DNA of 64,000 nt from Chengkuizengella axinellae (GTDB lineage Bacteria > Bacillota > Bacilli > Paenibacillales > KCTC-33759): positions 1 to 64,000 of the forward strand of contig NZ_JAVAMP010000011.1 of assembly GCF_030730905.1 (NCBI RefSeq), given 5' to 3'. Under the pieces are notes generated by a model. That model did not search any database, was not told where the DNA came from, and saw nothing but the letters and a program-made list of their open reading frames with translations. Numbering within the stretch: the stretch's first letter is position 1; every line of letters begins with the position of its first letter. Positions 47,581 to 55,244 of this stretch are shown here, piece by piece. A program made the translations under genes and the position numbers.

Positions 47581-48516
47581 ATGAACATGCCACGTATCCT
47601 CTTTTTTATACTTATAATACTCAGTCTCATCTGGGGCGGATCTTTTTATTTTATTAAAATACTACTTGAAGATTTTGGACCGTGGACAATTGCTTTCCTT
47701 CGATCTTCTTCTGGATTAATAACGATTGTTCTAATTATGCTTATTTTACGAAAACCTTTTGAGCTTCGAAAGATGCCCTGGTTTCCTTTGTCCTTTATGG
47801 CTCTAATTAATACAGCTATCCCTTGGGCTTTCATTGCTTTCAGCGAAACAAGACTGTCAAGCAACATGGCATCTGTATTAAATGCAACAACACCTTTATG
47901 GACCATCATTATCGGTATCATTTTCTTTCGTTCTGCAACGAACCGTCTACAATGGGTTGGACTTGGAATTGGTTTGATCGGTCTGATCATTTTGTTAGAT
48001 GTGAATCCTACTAGTATCATTTCAGTTGATTTACTGGGATTTGCTTGTATGATCGCGGCTACTATTTGTTATGGACTTGGCTCTCAGCTCTCTAAACGTA
48101 TGTTAACTGGTTTATCCATGTATCAAATTACCTTTTGTACATTATTCATCGGTTCGATAGGCAGTGGAGCTGTAGCTTTATCTGTTGAATCCATCGCAGT
48201 TTCCGATATACTATCATGGAAAAATATAAGTGTATTAATTGGTCTTGGGGGACTCGGATCAGGGGTCGCTTATGTTCTATTTTATTACTTAGTTCAAAAG
48301 GGAAGTGCCGAATTTGCTACAATGGTGACTTACCTTGTACCAGCTACAGCTATCATTTGGGGATATACTTTGCTAGGCGAAGAGGTGAAATGGACTTTAT
48401 TAGTGGGACTTTTCCTCGTGCTTGGTGGTGTATTTTTATCTACTAGACAACAAACAAATAAAACAATAAAGGATCAATCTATAAAAGAACACAATGTACG
48501 AGATCAATTTTCATAA
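47581..48516 (+). CDS. EamA/DMT family transporter 2
   Basis: About 310 residues; an ATG at 47587 is also possible. Ten helices, two EamA repeats (IWGGSFYFIKILLEDFGPWTIAFLRSS; GSGVAYVLFYYLVQKGSAEFATMVTYLVPATAIIWGYTLLGEE). A second DMT exporter 180 bp after the first; the 180-bp gap has no credible gene. Confidence 0.9.
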   Translation: MNMPRILFFILIILSLIWGGSFYFIKILLEDFGPWTIAFLRSSSGLITIVLIMLILRKPFELRKMPWFPLSFMALINTAIPWAFIAFSETRLSSNMASVLNATTPLWTIIIGIIFFRSATNRLQWVGLGIGLIGLIILLDVNPTSIISVDLLGFACMIAATICYGLGSQLSKRMLTGLSMYQITFCTLFIGSIGSGAVALSVESIAVSDILSWKNISVLIGLGGLGSGVAYVLFYYLVQKGSAEFATMVTYLVPATAIIWGYTLLGEEVKWTLLVGLFLVLGGVFLSTRQQTNKTIKDQSIKEHNVRDQFS

Positions 48517-48520
48517 AAAA

Positions 48521-48582
48521 TCTAAAGGTGAAGAACATGATTTTTTAATTATTTTATATTTTTTCATATTCACACCTTTAGA
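48521..48582 (+). terminator. long-loop inverted repeat after the DMT pair
   Basis: TCTAAAGGTG (48521-48530) and CACCTTTAGA (48573-48582) with a T/A-rich loop of about 42 nt. A probable but loose terminator. Confidence 0.45.
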
Positions 48583-48605
48583 AGATGTTTTTATTCAGTC
48601 ATTCT

Positions 48606-48619
48606 TGAAAACGCTTTCT
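48606..48619. promoter_or_regulatory. cre-like sequence
   Basis: TGAAAACGCTTTCT fits the CcpA consensus and is identical to the site at 58212-58225 near the GH64 gene. Here it lies between convergent transcripts, past the end of the peptide gene, so its use is unclear. Confidence 0.4.
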
Positions 48620-48645
48620 ATTTTTTTTGATAAAATAATGTAGTT

Positions 48646-48765
48646 CTAACCTTGATCAGAAATAGAAAATACTTCAGGATGATCTTCTCCATAAGAAACG
48701 GTTTCAAATGCAGTCATAGTAAAAGAGATTATTAATAATATACCTAGAATAAGTAACTTTTTCAA
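48646..48765 (-). CDS. PapR/Phr-like signalling peptide precursor
   Basis: 39 residues from a TTG with a perfect AAGGAGGTG ribosome site. KKLLILGILLIISFTMTAFE is an export signal, followed by a hydrophilic tail ending EDHPEVFSISDQG. This is the size and make-up of PapR or Phr precursors, and the gene lies 16 bp after an HTH-TPR regulator on the same strand, as papR follows plcR and nprX follows nprR. The active peptide would be cut from the C-terminus. Confidence 0.75.
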   Translation of the reverse strand: MKKLLILGILLIISFTMTAFETVSYGEDHPEVFSISDQG

Positions 48766-48781
48766 AGGTAACACCTCCTTA

Positions 48782-50026
48782 TCACACTTTACTTAATGTA
48801 ATAATACACTTGTAAAAATCACTAGACTTCTTATATTTTGCAAATTCATAGTAGTAGTCACCCAATTTTGTATAAATTTCAATTAACGTATCCGGGGTAT
48901 AATTTTTTCGAAAATATGGGATGGCTTTATTTTCTAAGTATTCCCTTGAATGGTCACTTTTAATATTATATAAACTATCAATCGTTTTTAGTTTATTTTC
49001 AATAAACTCCCATTTGTTTTTCTGAGCATATTCCAAACCTTTATTTAGCCAATGATTAAAATGATGATGTTCATTTACATTCAAGTAAGCTTTTAATATG
49101 TACATCACTGTATTCCAAAAAGTTTCTGTTTCTTCACTTTTATATTCTAAAGCTCTAAAGTAATATTCAATCGCTTTTTTATCTTCACTTTGCTGAAAAT
49201 ATAAATATCCAAAATTATGATAAATATTCCCTAACCTTATATCATCTTTGATTTTTTCTGCAAATCTTAAGGAACTTTCCAAATTAATCAATGCTTCATC
49301 AAACTGATTCAATCTTATATAGTTAATAATCAAAATACTTCTAGTGTCTATCATACGTTCATAATCAAAGTCACGTTGATAATAATCTAGAGCAACCTCT
49401 GCATAATAAATAGCATCTGAAATGTGGAATAATCTGCTGTAGGTCAGAGACAACATATAATAAACATGAGGGTCTTTTTCGAGTAAATTTATTTTTTTAG
49501 AGATTTGGTGTGATTTAATGAGTAGTTCTAAAGCTCGATTTAAATCGTTTTGAAAATAATAATAAACACCCTTCAGGTGATAGAACATATATTGTTGATC
49601 TTCAGAAAACAGTTTTTCAACATCATTTAATTCATTGATTAGTTTTACACTTTGACTAAATTCCTGCTTGAACAAACAATATCTAATATGAACTAATGTA
49701 TATTGATTAATAATTGTTGGATTTGTAATACTAGACATATTCAATTTACAATGATGATAAAGCTCCTCTTGCTCTATGTTCTTACTTTTAATTGCTTTAT
49801 ACCATTCATTGATTAGTTCTAAGGTTTTATTTTCAAACTCTTCATCATTCATTGAATACTCGATGCCTAACTTTTTAAAAAGCATCGATATAATTTCTTC
49901 ACTGGCTTCCGTATTGTTGTTTTCTATTTTACTCAGATATGGAATCGAACAAATGCCGGCAGCTAGTTCTTTTTGAGTCATCCCTTCTTTAACTCTATGG
50001 TAATATATTCTTTCACCTAATTTCAA
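48782..50026 (-). CDS. HTH-TPR peptide-responsive regulator (RRNPP) 2
   Basis: 414 residues from a TTG at 50026 (TTGGAGGGG 5 nt upstream). The frame continues to 50107 without a ribosome site. Residues 1-60: LGERIYYHRVKEGMTQKELAAGICSIPYLSKIENN, an Xre helix-turn-helix. The rest is TPR (for example FYHLKGVYYYFQNDLNRALELLIKSHQIS, IYHNFGYLYFQQSEDKKAIEYYFRALEY). A peptide gene follows at once, forming a complete receptor-signal cassette. Divergent from a third HTH-TPR gene (50182). Confidence 0.85.
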   Translation of the reverse strand: MKLGERIYYHRVKEGMTQKELAAGICSIPYLSKIENNNTEASEEIISMLFKKLGIEYSMNDEEFENKTLELINEWYKAIKSKNIEQEELYHHCKLNMSSITNPTIINQYTLVHIRYCLFKQEFSQSVKLINELNDVEKLFSEDQQYMFYHLKGVYYYFQNDLNRALELLIKSHQISKKINLLEKDPHVYYMLSLTYSRLFHISDAIYYAEVALDYYQRDFDYERMIDTRSILIINYIRLNQFDEALINLESSLRFAEKIKDDIRLGNIYHNFGYLYFQQSEDKKAIEYYFRALEYKSEETETFWNTVMYILKAYLNVNEHHHFNHWLNKGLEYAQKNKWEFIENKLKTIDSLYNIKSDHSREYLENKAIPYFRKNYTPDTLIEIYTKLGDYYYEFAKYKKSSDFYKCIITLSKV

Positions 50027-50181
50027 TATATCCCCTCCAATTCCAGGGTTGGGAAATACGAACCTTTTTATTGATTTATTATACCATTTCATATCCATAT
50101 TTCCCAATATGAGATCTCTGCAGTTTATGATAGGATATGTGGAAGCTAGTGTTTTAAATATGAAATGATTGAGGTGAGAAG

Positions 50182-51528
50182 ATGGAAACAGGAGAAAAAA
50201 TACGATGGATAAGAAAATTCAAAAACCTTACACAAGGAGAATTAGTTGAAGGAATTGCATCTGTGACATACATTAGTCGAGTTGAAACTGGAAGGGTTGA
50301 GCCTTCACCTTCGTTTTTAAACAAAGTTTCGAAAAAACTGGGTATAACTAGCGAGTATTTGACTAATACATTGAATGAAAATAGAAATAAATTACGACAA
50401 CTCATTTTAAACTACAAAAACAATGTACACCTGCTTAATGAATCCGATTTATTCTATTTGCAAATGAGTGCTCTTGAAATGCATTCCCAAAATGATCTTA
50501 CGAACATTTATGGTATATTGATCAGTTACTATACGATAAACAATCACTTAGACGAAGCAGAAAAATTAGTTGGAAGATCCGTAAAGTTAATCAGCAATAA
50601 AAATATAGATAAAAGAAACTTCCCTCATTTCTTTTACTATAATAAAGCGATAGGAAACTACTATTATGCAAAACAGTTCTATGAAGATGCCAAGTTCTAT
50701 TATTCTATAGCAGAACGCTATATTACGGATGAAACTAGTATAGAGAGTGGTCATTTATACTATAATTACAGCCTTGTTTATCAACAGATTTTTGAAGAAA
50801 TCAATATTAGCTTGATTTATACAAATAAAGCTTTGCAAATATACAAGATGCATAACCACGAAGAGAATATAATCAAAACTATGATTTTGCTAGCTCAACA
50901 ATATCGAGACCTTCACCGTATTGAAGACGCGTTGTCTAATTTAAAAAAAGCTCAAAAGTTATTATTAGAACATGAACTAAACCATATTTTATATTCAGAG
51001 ATTCAATACAATATTGGTAAAGTTTATCAAAAAATAAATAAAGATACACATGCTATCCAATATTTTAAAAGTACACTGCAAATATCTCAGCCATTTATTC
51101 AAACAAAACTCTCTGACATGAATGGCAGTGTTCCGCACATTAAAATCTATGCCTATGCCTGTAAAGGATTAGTTGAAGTCTTGTATAAACAAAAAGATTG
51201 GGAAGATGTTCAATTTTACTTCTCTACAGCCTTTGACATTTCTTGTCATCATCACTTACCGCATCTATACATCGAACTCAAAGCGATTAAAGCAAATATC
51301 TATAAATATAAAGAAAATCACATTTTCTACGAGAAAGAAATGAAGGAAGCGATCCAATATGCACTAGATCATAAACATTACGTGATCACAAAGAAACTAG
51401 CTACTGAATTAGGTGATTATTACTTTGAAAATAAGTATTATAAAAAGTCTGTGGATTATTACAGGTTAGCTCGAAATCATACTCAAAACATACTTGATTC
51501 ATCTGTAGAATTCTCTTCTGTTCTTTAG
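50182..51528 (+). CDS. HTH-TPR peptide-responsive regulator (RRNPP) 3
   Basis: 448 residues, ATG with GAGGTGAG. Helix-turn-helix GEKIRWIRKFKNLTQGELVEGIASVTYISRVETGR (1-60), then TPR repeats to the end (IYTNKALQIYKMHNHEENIIKTMILLAQQYRDLHRIEDALSNLKKA). It has no peptide gene directly downstream; its stop overlaps that of the convergent FabH-like gene. It may respond to the peptide of the divergent cassette or to one from elsewhere. Confidence 0.85.
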   Translation: METGEKIRWIRKFKNLTQGELVEGIASVTYISRVETGRVEPSPSFLNKVSKKLGITSEYLTNTLNENRNKLRQLILNYKNNVHLLNESDLFYLQMSALEMHSQNDLTNIYGILISYYTINNHLDEAEKLVGRSVKLISNKNIDKRNFPHFFYYNKAIGNYYYAKQFYEDAKFYYSIAERYITDETSIESGHLYYNYSLVYQQIFEEINISLIYTNKALQIYKMHNHEENIIKTMILLAQQYRDLHRIEDALSNLKKAQKLLLEHELNHILYSEIQYNIGKVYQKINKDTHAIQYFKSTLQISQPFIQTKLSDMNGSVPHIKIYAYACKGLVEVLYKQKDWEDVQFYFSTAFDISCHHHLPHLYIELKAIKANIYKYKENHIFYEKEMKEAIQYALDHKHYVITKKLATELGDYYFENKYYKKSVDYYRLARNHTQNILDSSVEFSSVL

Positions 51529-52526
51529 ACTTGAATCAAAGTACATACCCAGTGCATACCTGAACCAATTCCTATTAATGCTGCATAATCTCCACCTTGC
51601 AGCTCACCAGATTCTATATAATATTTCAATCCAATAAGTTGATCTGAAGCCCCCATATGGCTAAATTGAGAAGCCAAATTAGCATTTGTTTGATCCATAG
51701 GGACATTAAATTCAATAGCAAAATCTTTCATTTCGCTTTCATTATCATGCAAATAAATGACTTTTTTAAGATCTGAGAGTTCGATCCCCGCCTTTTGGCA
51801 AGCATATTCAACAACCAATTTATTTCTTATATGTATTAATTTAAAAAAGTCCATCAATTGCTCATGCAAATCTGGAAGTGTAGATGAATCCTCTTTATTA
51901 GTAATTCCTGAGTCAAATGGAGTGACAGCAGCTCTCCACTCATCACGTAATATTGGAGCATACATGCCATCCGAAGCCGTTTCTGTTGTAATCCACTTAC
52001 AATGGTTATGGTTTCTTTTCAATACAGCAGCTACAGCCCCATCCGAGTGTAAGTAATCATTATATGTTGCTCGATTTTTATGATCATCACAAAAACGGTT
52101 AGCAGTCACGATAAGTACATTTTTATATTCTGGATGAATTGCAAATTTACCCGCAATCGCATCAAATGCCATTAAACCTGAAGTACACGCTTGATTAAAT
52201 ACTTGAACCTCTGCTCGAACTGCACCTAATTTATGCTGCAGCTCACATGCCGGATCCCAATATGTGGATGTGGGCACTTCACTTACTGCCAATGCGATAT
52301 AATCAATATCTTCCGCATTCATTCCCGAATTTTTCAACGCTTCTTCTGAAGCCTCTAATGCCAAATCTGTTTGGCTGACTTCTGGTGGGGCAACGTAAAA
52401 CTTTTTATATCCCCAGTTTTTAATTTTTTCAATATTCGCTGTATATTTAGAAACTGCTTCCTCCACACTATAAGCTTCTCCTAAGGCTTGCCCAAAACCC
52501 AAAATACCATATGCACAACTAGACAT
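51525..52526 (-). CDS. 3-oxoacyl-ACP synthase III (FabH)-like enzyme
   Basis: 333 residues from the ATG at 52526 (GAGGAGG upstream). Thiolase fold with the nucleophile Cys114 in FNQACTSGLMAFDA. His260 lies in VIYLHDNE, where FabH has HQAN. The third position, Asn in FabH, falls in FSHMGASD and is His290. This altered triad is seen in FabH relatives that act in secondary metabolism or as acyltransferases and not in fatty-acid initiation. Substrate not predictable. It is tail-to-tail with the RRNPP regulator. Confidence 0.82.
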   Translation of the reverse strand: MSSCAYGILGFGQALGEAYSVEEAVSKYTANIEKIKNWGYKKFYVAPPEVSQTDLALEASEEALKNSGMNAEDIDYIALAVSEVPTSTYWDPACELQHKLGAVRAEVQVFNQACTSGLMAFDAIAGKFAIHPEYKNVLIVTANRFCDDHKNRATYNDYLHSDGAVAAVLKRNHNHCKWITTETASDGMYAPILRDEWRAAVTPFDSGITNKEDSSTLPDLHEQLMDFFKLIHIRNKLVVEYACQKAGIELSDLKKVIYLHDNESEMKDFAIEFNVPMDQTNANLASQFSHMGASDQLIGLKYYIESGELQGGDYAALIGIGSGMHWVCTLIQV

Positions 52527-52671
52527 GATGGCTTCCTCCTCTTGTAATTTCAATAAAGGATGATGACGTATTTCTATTTTATATGGAGGTTCATGTAAAA
52601 AAAAAGAAGTAAAATTTTTTTTGTTTTGAGCGTTTTAAGGAGATAATTACGTATATGATTTTCAACCAATG

Positions 52672-53316
52672 TTAGATCTCGTCCGATAAATATACATTCA
52701 CACCTTGTTTCTCACTTTGTGCTGCTTTCAACATACCTGAAGCTACTGTTTTAGCATGGATAGCTTTATATTTTTTCAAAGGACCAATAAAAACGAAAAA
52801 TAAAGCCTTAAATAAAATTTCTGCCGATTTCTCACCAAGTCTAAACTCTTTTCGGTCTCCTACTAATAAAGACGGTCTAAAAACATGCAATGCATCGAAA
52901 CCAACCTTTCTCAGTTCTTGTTCCATCTCTCCTTTTATACGTGAATAAAAGGTTGAAGAATTAGGGTTTGCTTGCATTGCACTTATGACTAAAAATTGCT
53001 TTGCTCCCATTTTCTTAGCAAGTTTGGCCATTACCAAAGGATACTCGACATCAATACGGGTCATTGCTTCTTTTGTTTTTGCTTTTTTAATCGTCGTACC
53101 CAAACAACAAAATACATCATTTACTTTAAAAACATCTTCAAACTCATGTAATTTTTCAAAATCTACAATGAACTCTTTAAGCTTTGGATGTGTAATATGA
53201 AGTGGTTTTCTTACAATCGCAGTGACACTTTCATATTCCTTGCTGTCAAGTAAATACCTAAGAAGCTCACTGCCAACTAAACCTGTTGATCCAGCGATTA
53301 GTGCAGATTTTTGCAC
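52672..53316 (-). CDS. NAD(P)-binding oxidoreductase (YraR/HTATIP2-like)
   Basis: About 214 residues from a GTG at 53316 (CAGGAG upstream); a TTG at 53340 is possible. Rossmann start ALIAGSTGLVGSELLRYLL, then DVFCCLGTTIKKAKTKEAMTRIDVEYPL, FLVISAMQANPNSSTFYSRIKGEMEQEL and FRPSLLVGDRKEFR. It is an atypical short-chain reductase of the NmrA/HTATIP2 type, with SxxxxxxYxxxK visible (SAMQANPNSSTFYSRIK). Substrate unknown. Confidence 0.88.
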   Translation of the reverse strand: MQKSALIAGSTGLVGSELLRYLLDSKEYESVTAIVRKPLHITHPKLKEFIVDFEKLHEFEDVFKVNDVFCCLGTTIKKAKTKEAMTRIDVEYPLVMAKLAKKMGAKQFLVISAMQANPNSSTFYSRIKGEMEQELRKVGFDALHVFRPSLLVGDRKEFRLGEKSAEILFKALFFVFIGPLKKYKAIHAKTVASGMLKAAQSEKQGVNVYLSDEI

Positions 53317-53484
53317 GCTATTCAACTCCTGTCTAATCAAGATTATAGTCTATGAAAATCATTTGTTGGTTTTCAGTATACCATGATATGTATGAACAAT
53401 TGGCAATAATTAAACTCTAGTTATTTCAGTCCATTTCTAATATGATAAGTTTAAATTCTAATAGCATATTCAAGAGGTACACAT

Positions 53485-54549
53485 ATGATTAAAGAATGGA
53501 ATTTATTAAGAGTGGTTGCTTGTTTAAGCATCGTGTTAATACACAGCACAACTCAGATAGGAATGATAACTGGTTATCCAGAAGGTGATTATTATAAGCT
53601 ATTTCGGATTCTTCTTTGTTATGCTACCCCAACCTTCATTATCTTATCAGAAATGATTTTAGCAAATCGTTATCCTAATCACTTACCAAAACAATTTTGG
53701 TTAAAACGGTTTAAATGGATCTATATCCCTTTTCTAGTGTTTGGAGTCATAGATGCCATTATAGTAAAACAGCTATATTCAACTGTCGATTTACAGAAAA
53801 AAATGCTCGACAATATTTTAATGGGAAGTTACGAAGGGTATTTCATTCTTATTATTCTCCAGTTTTATGTGTTACATTATTTTGTCATTCGATTTAAGAT
53901 TCCATTGCAAACTCTTCTACCCATCAGCTTCATTGTAATGGGATTGCATTTATATTTATTAAACACAAATATTCCTTTTGTTCAAGAATATAAAACACTT
54001 TTAAAAATACCTTTTACAGCATGGTTTGGTTACTTCACTATTGCTTTTTTATTTGGGAAACACTATAAAACCATTTCAGAAAAACTATTAAAATTCAAAT
54101 GGATCACATTTTTAGGAGTCCTTATCTCTGCTGCTATCATATATATAAACTATAAATTGGGGGTTGTCGGTGTCAATTCAAGAAGACTTGATATATTTCC
54201 ACTAACGATATTCGTTAGCTTAGCAGTGTTAGCCTGGGGACAATTGATTCCAAACTTTAGAATGATAAATTTAATTAGCAAGTACTCTTTTGGCATCTAT
54301 TTAGTACATTGGCAAGTTCAAAGATATATAGCGCCTTATACTGTAGATTGGTTCCATCATACTTTTACCCAAGTGATTGGTTTATTTATGATTACATTAA
54401 TCATTACGATGGTTCTTATTTACTTCATCTCTTTGCTACCTTTTGGAGCTTATATCGTAGGAAAAACAAATCGACAAAAGAAAGAAAAGACATCACAAGT
54501 TCATTTACCATGGATACTGAAGGATAAATTAAATAACACTTCAAATTAG
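53485..54549 (+). CDS. acyltransferase family 3 membrane protein
   Basis: 354 residues, ATG with AAGAGGT. About ten membrane helices and the family start EWNLLRVVACLSIVLIHSTTQ (with the active His in LIHS), and IYLVHWQVQRYI near the end. Such enzymes O-acylate cell-surface polysaccharides or lipids. No glycan cluster is adjacent. Confidence 0.88.
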   Translation: MIKEWNLLRVVACLSIVLIHSTTQIGMITGYPEGDYYKLFRILLCYATPTFIILSEMILANRYPNHLPKQFWLKRFKWIYIPFLVFGVIDAIIVKQLYSTVDLQKKMLDNILMGSYEGYFILIILQFYVLHYFVIRFKIPLQTLLPISFIVMGLHLYLLNTNIPFVQEYKTLLKIPFTAWFGYFTIAFLFGKHYKTISEKLLKFKWITFLGVLISAAIIYINYKLGVVGVNSRRLDIFPLTIFVSLAVLAWGQLIPNFRMINLISKYSFGIYLVHWQVQRYIAPYTVDWFHHTFTQVIGLFMITLIITMVLIYFISLLPFGAYIVGKTNRQKKEKTSQVHLPWILKDKLNNTSN

Positions 54550-54670
54550 GAGCAGATCATTGGCCTTCATAAATGGAATGAAACTGGACAAAATACAAAG
54601 GAATACACTCGATATCAATGATGTATTCCTTTCTTTCTTCAATTACATTAATCGAATGGATTTAGGCGTA

Positions 54671-55189
54671 TTAATGAACTCCATTTTTAGGATCCCATAT
54701 CCCTTCTGTTTTTCTTATTTCTAATATTTGACCCGTATGATATGCATTATGAATATTGATATTTGCAATTGCTGCTGACCAAGGCTCATCGGAGTCCTTA
54801 ACAATTGAAGTATGTAGTTTATCTGGATTACAATTTTTGACTGCTTCAGTCCATTCAGACATGACTGAATTTAATCTTGACACTGTGGACTGCCATTCTT
54901 CAACAGTGCCGTTCAAGCTGCCACTTTCAAAGGTAACATCATTATTAATTTCTTCCCCAGTTACTTCAACCCCTTTAAAGCGATTCAAATAACGTTCATT
55001 CCAAAAGATAAGATGGTTCACAATTTGTTTGCCAAATGGAATTACTGGCTCCGTTTTTCCCTCGTAATCAGTAAATAATTTACTAATGACAAAAACCCCT
55101 ATCGGAGTCACTCGAATAGACAGCCAAATACTTTCTATTGAGGTAGTTAAGTTATGAGAAAAAGCTTGCAAGGAAATCAAATCCCTCAC
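54671..55189 (-). pseudogene. DinB-like protein, probably 5' truncated
   Basis: The frame encodes 172 residues whose last 120 resemble the DinB/YfiT four-helix metal fold (VNHLIFWNERYLNRF, NINIHNAYHTGQILEIRK). The first 40 residues do not fit. The only start, a GTG at 55189, has no ribosome site and lies inside the terminator hairpin of the upstream GH64 gene. The original 5' end therefore seems to be lost, and expression is doubtful. Confidence 0.55.
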
Positions 55190-55200
55190 AAGCTTTTATT
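55157..55200 (-). terminator. terminator of the GH64 gene
   Basis: AAAAGCTTG (TGAGG) pairs with (CCTTG) CAAGCTTTT on the minus strand, followed by TTCTC. It overlaps the first codons of the DinB frame. Confidence 0.8.
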
Positions 55201-55244
55201 ATCAATTTTTTACTGCTTTATTTAAATTTTTTTCGATGTGTTTA

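Noticed and set aside
47381..47584. 67-residue frame between the two EamA genes
   Set aside because: It overlaps the end of the first EamA gene, lacks a ribosome site, and its composition looks like random translation of AT-rich spacer.
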